A stretch of 64,000 nucleotides of DNA from NCBI RefSeq assembly GCF_000299395.1, contig NC_018656.1:434001-498000 (forward strand). Reading direction: 5' to 3'. The position numbers and the translations under genes were made by a program. This stretch comes from Candidatus Nitrosopumilus sediminis. Lineage in GTDB: Archaea; Thermoproteota; Nitrososphaeria; Nitrososphaerales; Nitrosopumilaceae. Position 1 is the stretch's first letter. Every line of letters starts with the position of its first letter. Positions 9,352-16,839 of the stretch are shown here, one piece after another. The notes beneath the pieces are model-generated. The model was not told the origin of the DNA. It searched no databases and saw only the letters and a list, made by a program, of their open reading frames with translations.

Positions 9352-9431
9352 ATCTTACTTTGATTACTTGGATAAAAATCTCTTGTGAATGATTTTGTTA
9401 ATCTTTCTTTATGAAAAACCCTACCAGTTAT

Positions 9432-9454
9432 ATGCTCATAATGATAATGAGCAT
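9432..9454. promoter_or_regulatory. Perfect inverted repeat at the aIF1A start, possible operator
   Basis: ATGCTCAT (9432-9439) and ATGAGCAT (9447-9454) form a perfect 8-nt inverted repeat separated by 7 nt. It lies between the TATA-like TTATATGC (9428-9435) and the preferred aIF1A ATG at 9456, so a bound protein would block initiation. The centre AATGATAATGA resembles bacterial Fur-type boxes, but no regulator is identified. Confidence 0.45.
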
Positions 9455-9455
9455 T

Positions 9456-9767
9456 ATGGGTAAGCGCCAAGTAAAAAATGAAAGTGCACTAAAAGAAATT
9501 CGATTGCCTGAAGAAGGCGAACTTTTTGGACGGGTATTAAAAATGCTTGGAGGAGAAAATGTCATGATAAAATGTGCTGATAACATAACTCGACGTGGAA
9601 GAATTAGAGGTAAACTAAAGCGAAGAGTTTGGATTAGAGATAATGATATTGTAATTATTGCTCCTTGGGATTTTAAAGAATCTGAGCGTGGTGACATTGT
9701 TTGGAGATTTACACTCCCTCAAGTTGAATGGCTTAAAGAAAACAATCACATTCCAAAAGATTTCTAA
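9456..9767 (+). CDS. eif1a: Translation initiation factor aIF1A
   Basis: Archaeal initiation factor 1A, an OB-fold protein that binds the A site of the small subunit during initiation. Recognised from LPEEGELFGRVLKMLGGENVMIKCADNITRRGRIRGKLKRRVWIRDNDIVIIAPWDF. The reading frame extends 45 nt upstream to 9411, but family members begin at MGKR, and ATG 9456 lies about 25 nt after a TATA-like TTATATGC, so 9456 is chosen (103 residues). An inverted repeat overlaps the region just before the start. Confidence 0.93.
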   Translation: MGKRQVKNESALKEIRLPEEGELFGRVLKMLGGENVMIKCADNITRRGRIRGKLKRRVWIRDNDIVIIAPWDFKESERGDIVWRFTLPQVEWLKENNHIPKDF

Positions 9768-9830
9768 TCTTTAGCTTAATTTCGTTTTGATACCTTAGTT
9801 AATATAGTGAGTTAGTTATTTTAGAATCAA

Positions 9831-10022
9831 ATGGAACAAGGCACCGTAAAGTGGTTTAACCGTACTAAGGGCTTTGGTTTTATTGAAAGAGAGGGTGGAG
9901 ACGATCTGTTTGTTCACAAATCAGATGTTGACGGATTCATCAACGAAGGCGATAAAGTCGAGTTTGTAGTAGGTGAAGGTCAAAAAGGACCCGCAGCACA
10001 ACAAGTCAAAAAAACAGCATAG
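9831..10022 (+). CDS. cspA: Cold-shock domain protein (CspA-like)
   Basis: A 63-residue single cold-shock domain that binds single-stranded nucleic acid. RNP1 is KGFGFIER and RNP2 is DDLFVHKSD; the opening [15 protein letters not shown] and the end [12 protein letters not shown] are diagnostic. Csp proteins are mainly bacterial but occur in Thaumarchaeota. A T-rich stretch (ATTTTTTAATTT) follows the stop. Monocistronic by position, ahead of tRNA-Tyr on the other strand. Confidence 0.96.
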   Translation: MEQGTVKWFNRTKGFGFIEREGGDDLFVHKSDVDGFINEGDKVEFVVGEGQKGPAAQQVKKTA

Positions 10023-10119
10023 GCATAAATTTTTTAATTTAAGATTTCATCTTTGTTTTCTTAAACTAGTCTATCTTTTTTATTTTTAAAATCATTTTTT
10101 AATCTGGAAAAATTTGTGG

Positions 10120-10243
10120 TCCCGCGGGGCGGAATTGAACCACCGACAACCCGGTTTCTGTATGCCTGATATGCTGTTTTTCGGTCAGCCATCTAAAGCC
10201 AACAACTACAGCCGGAAGCTCTACCAGGCTGAGCTACCACGGG
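10120..10243 (-). tRNA. tRNA-Tyr (GUA) with a 50-nt intron
   Basis: Exon 1 is 10243-10206 and exon 2 is 10155-10120, with the intron at 10205-10156. Acceptor CCCGTGG pairs with CCGCGGG and has the C1-G72 pair typical of archaeal tRNA-Tyr. The D stem is GCTC/GAGC, the anticodon stem TCCGG/CCGGG with loop CTGTAG-A (anticodon GTA), and the T stem GGTGG/CCGCC with TTCAATT. The intron sits at 37/38. Exon CTGT pairs with intron ACAG, flanked by 3-nt bulges AGT and AAA, the canonical outer half of a bulge-helix-bulge. An encoded CCA follows at 10119-10117. Confidence 0.95.
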
Positions 10244-10351
10244 ACAAGAAAACGAAGATCTCTGCTATTAAAAAACTATCGTAGATGATTTCTCATAATT
10301 GATCGTTAGTATCTCTAAAGCATAAATACCCTGAAGAGCGCTCAAGAGTTT

Positions 10352-10963
10352 ATGTCGAAATTAGAATTATCTTATTCTGGATATGTTTGTGCACCGTATT
10401 TGCATAATCATGAATCTGTTGAGCTAAAAGAAAGTTGGATGACCTCCAAAAACATTGAAAAATTATATTTTGTAACTGGAACCTTCTCTAGTGAAAGTAA
10501 ACCCTATTTTTCTGATTCTACAAATCATTACCTTTTGGCAAAATTCAAAGACAGTGAACAGATCTCAGAGGATCTTTCCAAACACAATCAGGACAAAACC
10601 TCTTTTGTGTTTAACATTAAAGACGAACTTTTCCAGAGAGAAGTTCGCGGTAATATCAATTTCATCTCTGTATATTATTTAGAATATGGTGATGATGGTG
10701 AGGATTTACAAGAAATTGCAAACCTTTTACTAAAAAGAGACAAAATTGAGGTGGCAGGACTAGGGAATATGAATACATTTTGCTTAAACACTTCAAAATT
10801 CACATTTCCTTATTCTGAAAATATTATTGTAGTTGAAGTTGCAAGTGAAAAGAGTCATCAGAGTGTAAAGAAATATTGTGATGAAACTAAAAGGGATGCT
10901 AATAGAAAAGGAATGGCGATGGTCAATTTGCTGAGTCTTTCAATTCTTGAACAACTAAAGTAA
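10352..10963 (+). CDS. Hypothetical protein, 203 residues
   Basis: No family recognised. Soluble and mixed alpha/beta in appearance, with no signal peptide or membrane segment. Notable segments are YVCAPYLHNHESVELKESW near the start, FISVYYLEYGDDGEDLQEIANLLL in the middle, and a charged helix VKKYCDETKRDANRKGMAMVNLLSLSILEQL at the end. Codon and base use match neighbours. It starts 33 nt before aIF5A and may share its transcript. Confidence 0.75.
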   Translation: MSKLELSYSGYVCAPYLHNHESVELKESWMTSKNIEKLYFVTGTFSSESKPYFSDSTNHYLLAKFKDSEQISEDLSKHNQDKTSFVFNIKDELFQREVRGNINFISVYYLEYGDDGEDLQEIANLLLKRDKIEVAGLGNMNTFCLNTSKFTFPYSENIIVVEVASEKSHQSVKKYCDETKRDANRKGMAMVNLLSLSILEQLK

Positions 10964-10996
10964 AAAAGTTAAATATTCGACCAAAAACTGATTTTC

Positions 10997-11407
10997 ATGA
11001 GTAAACCATCTGATCTTGGTTCTTTGAAAATCGGTTCATACATTCTATTGCCTCACTCTGATCAACCAAGCGGGGAGCCATGCAGAATTGTCGAATATGA
11101 TACCTCTAAACCAGGAAAACATGGTGCAGCAAAAGCAAGAATTGTTGGTGAAGGAATTTTTGATGGTCAGAAAAGACCTCACGTAGGCCCAGTAAGTATG
11201 CAAATTCATGTCCCAATGATTAACAAGAAAATTGGCCAAATTATCTCAATTAATGGTGATACCGTTCAGGTTATGGATTCTGAATCATTTGAGACTGTTG
11301 ATATCTCTTTGATTGATGATGAGGTCAAAGGTAAATTGGAAAATGGTCAAAATGTGGAATATTGGGTTGTTATGGATAGAACTAAAATAATGCGCATTAA
11401 GAACTAG
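10997..11407 (+). CDS. eif5a: Translation factor aIF5A (hypusine-containing)
   Basis: A 136-residue archaeal IF5A, which helps ribosomes through difficult peptide bonds such as polyproline. The modification loop is TSKPGKHGAAKARI, with K41 as the expected (deoxy)hypusine site. An SH3-like N-domain is followed by an OB-fold C-domain (NGDTVQVMDSESFETVDISLIDDEV). A C/D-box sRNA candidate begins 3 nt after the stop codon. Confidence 0.96.
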   Translation: MSKPSDLGSLKIGSYILLPHSDQPSGEPCRIVEYDTSKPGKHGAAKARIVGEGIFDGQKRPHVGPVSMQIHVPMINKKIGQIISINGDTVQVMDSESFETVDISLIDDEVKGKLENGQNVEYWVVMDRTKIMRIKN

Positions 11408-11410
11408 TGC

Positions 11411-11476
11411 GGATGCTGATGATTATCGGAAAAGCCGTCTGATTTTATGATGACGATTATGAGTATTGAAGCGTCC
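11411..11476 (+). ncRNA. C/D-box guide sRNA candidate
   Basis: Ordered elements: 5' stem GGATGC (11411-11416), C box TGATGA (11417-11422), a 16-nt guide, D' box CTGA (11439-11442), C' box ATGATGA (11447-11453), a 12-nt guide, a D box in the variant form TTGA (11466-11469), and 3' stem GCGTCC (11471-11476), which pairs with the 5' stem including one G-U. T5 follows at 11477. Such RNAs direct 2'-O-methylation with Nop5, fibrillarin and L7Ae. The weak D box is the main reservation. It may be cotranscribed with aIF5A. Confidence 0.75.
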
Positions 11477-11524
11477 TTTTTGAATAAACTTAAAAAATTT
11501 GTGGAATGGAATATTTTTTAGATT

Positions 11525-12214
11525 ATGAAGTTAGCCTCTTTTTTTTCTGGTGGAAAAGATAGTATGTATGCCATCTATCTTGCACAAAAACAAGGTCATA
11601 AAATAAAATGTCTTTTGAGTGTTTTTCCAAAATCTGAAGAAAGCCATTTGCTACATCATCCAAATATTCTTTGGACAAAATTGCAATCAGAATCAATGAA
11701 TATTCCACAATTGACCATTAATTCAAATTCTGATCAAACCGATGATGAATTATCTGTAATGGAAAATTTGCTGCAAACTGCAAAAGATCAATTTCAAATT
11801 GAAGGGGTGGTTCATGGAGGAATTAAAAGTAAATTTCAAAAAGATAAATTTCAAAGTATTTGCTCCAAATTAAATTTGGTTGTTATTGCACCCTTGTGGG
11901 AAACTGTTCCAGAAGAATACATGAATGCATTAATTGACTCTAACTTTGTTTTTATTTTAACTTCTGTGTCTTCGGATGGATTAGATGATTCTTGGTTAGG
12001 TAAAATAATCACAAGATCTGATATTCTTTCTTTGAAAAATCTGTCTGAAAAATTTGGATTTAATTTGAATTTTGAAGGAGGTGAGGCTGAAACATTTGTG
12101 ATTGACTGCCCTCTCTTTACAAACTCGATCAAAATTAATCAATCTCAAAAACAATGGGATGGATATAGAGGAAGGTTTGAAATAGTGGATGCGGAGTTGA
12201 ATTACAATGCTTGA
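11525..12214 (+). CDS. dph6: Diphthine-ammonia ligase-type PP-loop ATPase (Dph6)
   Basis: A 229-residue PP-loop (adenine nucleotide alpha-hydrolase) protein with SGGKDS at residues 8-13 and the family segments EGVVHGGIKSKFQKDKF, APLWE and GGEAETFVIDCPLF. The family performs the final amidation of diphthamide on elongation factor aEF2. It overlaps SRP54 by 8 nt and so is translationally coupled to it. Length is typical of the archaeal members. Confidence 0.88.
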   Translation: MKLASFFSGGKDSMYAIYLAQKQGHKIKCLLSVFPKSEESHLLHHPNILWTKLQSESMNIPQLTINSNSDQTDDELSVMENLLQTAKDQFQIEGVVHGGIKSKFQKDKFQSICSKLNLVVIAPLWETVPEEYMNALIDSNFVFILTSVSSDGLDDSWLGKIITRSDILSLKNLSEKFGFNLNFEGGEAETFVIDCPLFTNSIKINQSQKQWDGYRGRFEIVDAELNYNA

Positions 12215-13532
12215 TGGTTTGAAGAATAGTTTGGGTGACGCAATCAAAAAAATTGTAAAATCCTCTGGAATAGATGAAGAACTCATCAAAGAACTTTCTA
12301 AAGACGTCCAAAGAGCATTACTTCAATCTGATGTAAACGTACGACTAGTCCTTGAAATCACAAAACATCTTGAGGAGCGGGCACTCAATGAAACTCCTCC
12401 TCCTGGACTTTCACGAAAGGACCATATTGTAAAAATCCTATACGATGAACTCTCTAAACTACTTGGGAATGAATCTGAATTTGACTTTAAACCTGGAAAA
12501 CAAAATAAGATCATCTTACTTGGAATTCAAGGTAGTGGCAAAACTACTGTAGCGTCAAAACTTGCTAAATTTTTAACGCGACAGGGATACAAAGTAGGTG
12601 TTGTAGGAGCTGATACATACAGACCTGGAGCATTAGTCCAACTCAAAACGATGTGTGAAAAATCTAACGTCGAAGTGTATGGTGAAGAAAATAACAAAGA
12701 TTCTCCTAGTATTGTCAAAAATGGACTAAAACATTTTGCAGGACAACCTTTAGATGTAATTCTAATTGATACTGCTGGTCGTCATAAAGAAGAGAAGGAC
12801 TTGCTTGAAGAAATGGATAGGATTAACAAAGTAGCAGATCCTGACTTGGCTTTACTTGTAATTGATGGTACAATTGGACAACAATGTTTCAATCAGGCTG
12901 AAGCATTTCATAAAACAATTCCAGTAGGTGGTGTAATAATTACAAAATTAGACAGCTCTGCTAAAGGTGGTGGTGCACTTGCAGCTTCTGCAGCTACTGG
13001 TGCACAAATAATGTACATTGGAACAGGAGAACGAATTGATGATTTAGAAAAATTCTCTCCTACTAGATTTGTTGGACGATTGCTTGGTATGGGTGATATT
13101 CAAGCCGTATTGGATTTAGCTAAACGATTAGAAAACGAGGGAGATGATGTTAGAATGAAAAGAATCTCTAGTGGAAAAATGAATATGGATGATTTCTTTT
13201 ATCAATTAGAGGAAGTCACTAAAGTTGGTTCTTTACAAGGACTTCTTGATAGCATGCCAGGGCTTTCTGGAATGGTAAAAGGTGATCAAGTGAATCAGAT
13301 GGAAGGTAGGGTTTCAAAATGGCGTTACATTATCCAAAGTATGACTAAAGCAGAAAAAGCAGATCCTGATTTATTAAATTCGTCTAGAATCAAAAGAATT
13401 TCCCGTGGCTCTGGATGGCCTGAAGGTGAAGTCAAAGAATTGATTAAAAATTATAAAAATTCTAAGAATATGATGAAAGCCTCTAAAGGTCGTCAGATGC
13501 AAGGCACTCTTAGGAAAATGGGATTAGGATAA
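12207..13532 (+). CDS. srp54: SRP54, signal recognition particle GTPase
   Basis: A 441-residue SRP54: N-domain helical bundle (1-95), G-domain with GIQGSGKTT at 106-113, DTAGRH and TKLD motifs, and the methionine-rich M domain (from about 300: GMGDIQAVLDL, then LLDSMPGLSGM, RISRGSG). It binds SRP RNA and signal sequences and docks with FtsY. It follows dph6 with an 8-nt overlap and precedes pus10, a compact translation and protein-targeting operon. Confidence 0.97.
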   Translation: MLDGLKNSLGDAIKKIVKSSGIDEELIKELSKDVQRALLQSDVNVRLVLEITKHLEERALNETPPPGLSRKDHIVKILYDELSKLLGNESEFDFKPGKQNKIILLGIQGSGKTTVASKLAKFLTRQGYKVGVVGADTYRPGALVQLKTMCEKSNVEVYGEENNKDSPSIVKNGLKHFAGQPLDVILIDTAGRHKEEKDLLEEMDRINKVADPDLALLVIDGTIGQQCFNQAEAFHKTIPVGGVIITKLDSSAKGGGALAASAATGAQIMYIGTGERIDDLEKFSPTRFVGRLLGMGDIQAVLDLAKRLENEGDDVRMKRISSGKMNMDDFFYQLEEVTKVGSLQGLLDSMPGLSGMVKGDQVNQMEGRVSKWRYIIQSMTKAEKADPDLLNSSRIKRISRGSGWPEGEVKELIKNYKNSKNMMKASKGRQMQGTLRKMGLG

Positions 13533-13557
13533 TTAACGATACCAATCCTAACCAAGC

Positions 13558-14700
13558 ATGTCAAACTACACCCAAATTACACCTATCGTAAATAAAATTA
13601 CCAAAAAATATTCTTTATGTGATCATTGTTTGGGAAGGTTATTCTCAAAACAATTACATCTCTCATCAAACAAACTTCTGGGTAAAAAATTAAAAAATAA
13701 TTCCAACACTAAAGAAAAATGCTACATCTGTAAAAATTTGTTTGATAATTTAGATCATTTTTTGAAATTGATGCTTGATGTTTCATCTGATTACTCATTC
13801 ACTACATTTAGTGTTGGCACAATGATAAAACCCTCAATTGTTGATAGAGATGATTTCATTAGATCTGAATACCATCTACGAGGGATTGACAGTGTAAAGG
13901 CAGACATTACAAAAGAATTGGGACGACTATATTCTAGAAAAACTAAAAAAAGAATTGATCATCTTAATCCTGAAATCACCTTTACGCTGAATTTAAAAGA
14001 TGAATTATGCCAATTACGCTCAAAATCAATCACGATTTCAGGAAGATATGCCAAATCTAGAAGGGGACTTCCTCAAAAACAAAAATCATGTGAGAATTGT
14101 TTAGGAAAAGGATGCAGAGTATGTAATTTTCATGGCATTTCAGAGTTTGAAAGTGTGGAAGGAATTATTTCAAAATTTATATTTAAAAAATTTGGCGGAA
14201 CTACTGCAAAATTTACTTGGTTAGGTGGGGAGGATAAATCTAGTTTGGTTTTGGGATCTGGAAGACCTTTTTTTGTAAAAATACAAAATCCGTACAAGAG
14301 AAAATCTAAACTATCTGATGTCACGCTTGATCCAATCAAACTTTATAATCTGAAATTAGTCGGCGAATCTCCAAAAAAATCTCTCAAATTCAATTCAACT
14401 CTCCGTGTAAAAATTTCCACAAAATCCAAAATTGATTTAAAAAATCTTAAAAAATTAAAAGATCTTATCACAAATCCGGTAATAGTTTATGAAAAATCTG
14501 GAAAACATTCTGAAAAGAAAGTTTTTGATGTAAAATACAAAAAAGATTCAAAAAATTCACTTACATTAACTGTCAAGGCTGAAGGTGGATTTCCAACCAA
14601 GCGGTTTGTGGTTGGCGATGATGTTACTCCAAATATCTCCAAAATTCTTGAAACACCGTGTGTATGTGAGGAATTTGATTTTCTAGACGTTGAGGTGTAA
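13558..14700 (+). CDS. pus10: tRNA pseudouridine synthase Pus10
   Basis: A 380-residue Pus10, which forms pseudouridine 54/55 in archaeal tRNA. An N-terminal THUMP-like region carries zinc-binding pairs C21/C24 (CDHC) and CYIC, with a second CENC...CRVC set. The catalytic domain has the aspartate in GGEDKSSLVLGSGRPF, where SGRPFF is the family signature. It follows srp54 by 25 nt. The stop codon context GAGGTGTAATG offers an SD for translation further downstream. Confidence 0.92.
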   Translation: MSNYTQITPIVNKITKKYSLCDHCLGRLFSKQLHLSSNKLLGKKLKNNSNTKEKCYICKNLFDNLDHFLKLMLDVSSDYSFTTFSVGTMIKPSIVDRDDFIRSEYHLRGIDSVKADITKELGRLYSRKTKKRIDHLNPEITFTLNLKDELCQLRSKSITISGRYAKSRRGLPQKQKSCENCLGKGCRVCNFHGISEFESVEGIISKFIFKKFGGTTAKFTWLGGEDKSSLVLGSGRPFFVKIQNPYKRKSKLSDVTLDPIKLYNLKLVGESPKKSLKFNSTLRVKISTKSKIDLKNLKKLKDLITNPVIVYEKSGKHSEKKVFDVKYKKDSKNSLTLTVKAEGGFPTKRFVVGDDVTPNISKILETPCVCEEFDFLDVEV

Positions 14701-14738
14701 TGATAACAATTAACTAGCACTATGTCAGGTAAATTATC

Positions 14739-14870
14739 ATGCCAGTAAGAAAAAAAATAAACATCAAAGACATGCTGATCAACGAGCTGATACACGCAAA
14801 AAAAAGAAAGCAGGCAAACCACGTTCCTGATCTAATCAACCTTTTTACATTCAAAATTGTCGAGGTGTAA
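14739..14870 (+). CDS. 43-residue basic microprotein between pus10 and the HExxH gene
   Basis: An ATG reading frame of 43 codons: basic N-terminus (MPVRKKINIKDM), a central KKRKQANHVPDL, and a hydrophobic end. No family recognised. Support is positional: it fills the gap in a same-strand operon, and its own last codons (GAGGTGTAA) supply a strong SD 6 nt before the TTG of the next gene. The pus10 gene ends with the same GAGGTGTAA string, so coupled reinitiation is likely. Confidence 0.5.
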   Translation: MPVRKKINIKDMLINELIHAKKRKQANHVPDLINLFTFKIVEV

Positions 14871-14872
14871 TA

Positions 14873-15580
14873 TTGGATCCACTAGTACGTTTCAAAGATG
14901 CACATTCTAAAGGGATTATCCCTGATGATGTTTTTGATTTAACTATGAAGAGATTTCCTATTGTTATTGCGGGAATTAACCGCATAGAAAAGGCGTCTGG
15001 AATTAGATACCCAATAGCCTACGTTGAGCCCTCTCTTGTTGTTTCATCTCCAGACCCTAATTCCTATCAGTTTGGAATTTTATTTGCGAGAACGATTCCT
15101 GTTGTGTTTGAGGATAAATTTCAAGTTGTAATCCAAATATCTGCACCATTGATTGCATATGGATTAAAGGGAACAATACACGCTATATTGGCTCATGAAT
15201 TTTTACATTTTTTAGATTTGATGCGAAAAATTTCAAAGATGGAATTACTATCTGATGAAATCTCTGGAAATTTGTTTGAAAATGTTTACAGTGATGAGAC
15301 TAGATTGTTTGAACCCCGAGTTGTTTTCAAAGATCGTACACTGCTTAATCATATAACGAAGAAGTTCCCTGCTGGCTTTCGTGATTTTAAACTTGAGGAT
15401 AAGGTTATGAAATTCTGGGCTGATAGAAATCTTCCAAAGTCTAATATCTCTCTAGATACAAACACAATAAAATTATCTGCTGAATCCCTTTCTAAAATCA
15501 AACTGGACCCTGCTTTTATTACCAAAATGGAAACTCTTGAAGAAAAAAGTTCTAAAATTCGCAAAAAGAAACTTTACTGA
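14873..15580 (+). CDS. Putative HExxH metallopeptidase-like protein
   Basis: A 235-residue protein, start TTG at 14873 with GAGGTG upstream. Its one recognisable motif is HEFLHFLD, with H108, E109 and H112, the zincin signature, in a hydrophobic helix (GTIHAILAHEFLHFLDLMRK). D115 or a later acidic residue could be the third ligand. No signal peptide or membrane anchor. I do not recognise the family. The operon position after srp54 and pus10 suggests a housekeeping role, but that is only an inference. Confidence 0.7.
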   Translation: MDPLVRFKDAHSKGIIPDDVFDLTMKRFPIVIAGINRIEKASGIRYPIAYVEPSLVVSSPDPNSYQFGILFARTIPVVFEDKFQVVIQISAPLIAYGLKGTIHAILAHEFLHFLDLMRKISKMELLSDEISGNLFENVYSDETRLFEPRVVFKDRTLLNHITKKFPAGFRDFKLEDKVMKFWADRNLPKSNISLDTNTIKLSAESLSKIKLDPAFITKMETLEEKSSKIRKKKLY

Positions 15581-15600
15581 ATAGTTTTAAAATAATTTTT

Positions 15601-15786
15601 TTATTGATTAAACTCTGTTAATCCGCACTTGCCACATGTGTTTCTATCTTTGTGTTGTGCCATGAATGTTCCTTTTCCGCATCTTGAACATACTTTTCTT
15701 GTTCTTGATGTTTTATCTCCATCAACTTTGTAATAAGATGCAATGCTAGGGCTGGATCCTTTCTTACCTTTCTTCTCTACAGGCAT
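15601..15786 (-). CDS. rps27ae: 30S ribosomal protein S27ae
   Basis: A 61-residue zinc-ribbon ribosomal protein. It carries CSRCGKGTFMAQHKDRNTCGKCG, a four-cysteine zinc knuckle, after a basic N-terminus with YYKVDGDKTSRTRK. This is the archaeal free form of the protein that is fused to ubiquitin in eukaryotes. It follows S24e with a 1-nt junction (15786), an archaeal operon pair. Confidence 0.95.
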   Translation of the reverse strand: MPVEKKGKKGSSPSIASYYKVDGDKTSRTRKVCSRCGKGTFMAQHKDRNTCGKCGLTEFNQ

Positions 15787-16196
15787 TATTCAGATTTCTC
15801 CTCTTTTTTAGTTTCTTCTGGAGTTTCAGCATCTGCTTTAACTTCAGTTTCTTCAGCGGGAGCTTCTTCAGCAGTAGCTTCTTCTGCTGCTGCTTCAGCT
15901 TCTGCAATTTTTGCTTTAGTTTTTTCTAGTCTTGAAAATATTGTAGGATTGATGTGCTTTTTTGCCAATCCTTCATCATCATAAACATAGAATGTTCCTG
16001 TAATGAGAGATTTACCTACATGAGTTCTTAACCTCATTGGGATTATGACTTTACCATCTAGTTTGAATTCTTTTGTAATCATGTCTACTGCTTCAAGGCT
16101 TTTGAGCTTGCCTCCCAATCCTGCAAAATTACAAGTCAACTCTCTTCTTGATAGAAAGCCATTATCTACATCTGTAATTGTCTCTATTATGGACAT
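15786..16196 (-). CDS. rps24e: 30S ribosomal protein S24e
   Basis: A 136-residue S24e: the ribosomal core (residues 1-97) includes NGFLSRRELTC, MITKEFKLDGKVIIPMRLRTHVGKSLITGTFYVYDDEGLAKKHI. The last 40 residues are a low-complexity Glu/Ala/Lys tail, probably disordered. The ATG lies about 28 nt from the centre of a TATA box shared with the divergent DUF309 gene, so the message is probably leaderless. Confidence 0.95.
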   Translation of the reverse strand: MSIIETITDVDNGFLSRRELTCNFAGLGGKLKSLEAVDMITKEFKLDGKVIIPMRLRTHVGKSLITGTFYVYDDEGLAKKHINPTIFSRLEKTKAKIAEAEAAAEEATAEEAPAEETEVKADAETPEETKKEEKSE

Positions 16197-16220
16197 GTAT
16201 CAAAAATCTCTGGATATTTC

Positions 16221-16227
16221 ATATAAA
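16221..16227. promoter_or_regulatory. Single TATA box between two divergent leaderless genes
   Basis: ATATAAA is centred at 16224. The S24e start (16196) lies 28 nt to the left and the DUF309 ATG (16255) 31 nt to the right, each at the usual TATA-to-start distance of a leaderless archaeal gene. No second TATA-like element is obvious in the 58-nt gap. Confidence 0.5.
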
Positions 16228-16254
16228 CCTTGATTGCAATTACATAAGAGATTT

Positions 16255-16839
16255 ATGAAATTCCTTCAGAATTATCTCGTGGAACGATATTTACTGCATT
16301 TTAAAAACGAGAAATATTTACCTCAAAATTGTAGGGAACTAGCACACAGAGCACGAGATCTTGTAAATGATATGGATGTCTCAGTTCGGCTTGCTAGAGT
16401 TGCCACTAAATTCATCGAATTTGATGTTGCTGCAGAAAAAAAAGATCTAGATCCCCTTCTTGAAAAATTGTCTCCTATTGGTGAAATTGATAATGTAAGG
16501 CATGTTGTTGAAGAGCATATCGACAAAGAAAAAGGGATCACTGATGGAATATTTTACTTTAACAACGAGAGATTTTGGGAATGTCATGAGGCATTTGAAG
16601 GCGTCTGGAATCAATGCTATGGACGTGAAAAGGAACTTGTTCAGGGAATTATTTTAGTTGCAGTTGCATTTGCTCATCAACAAGAAAATGAAGAAAGTAT
16701 TGGAATTGGAATGCTACATAGGGCATTGGAGAAATTAGGTACATCGCCTTCAACATATCATTCAATAGATATTGATAGAATTAGAAAAAATGTCATTGAT
16801 ATGCAACAATCTAAGAAGCTGACTAGATTTGAGATTTAA
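16255..16839 (+). CDS. DUF309 domain protein
   Basis: About 194 residues. The C-terminal half holds the DUF309 signature YFNNERFWECHEAFEGVWNQCYGREKELVQGIILVAVAFAHQQ, a helical domain of unknown function with conserved E, H and W. The N-terminal half is an additional helical region without a recognised family. An in-frame TTG lies at 16234, but ATG 16255 fits the TATA spacing better. It converges with apgM and overlaps it by 17 nt. Confidence 0.82.
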   Translation: MKFLQNYLVERYLLHFKNEKYLPQNCRELAHRARDLVNDMDVSVRLARVATKFIEFDVAAEKKDLDPLLEKLSPIGEIDNVRHVVEEHIDKEKGITDGIFYFNNERFWECHEAFEGVWNQCYGREKELVQGIILVAVAFAHQQENEESIGIGMLHRALEKLGTSPSTYHSIDIDRIRKNVIDMQQSKKLTRFEI

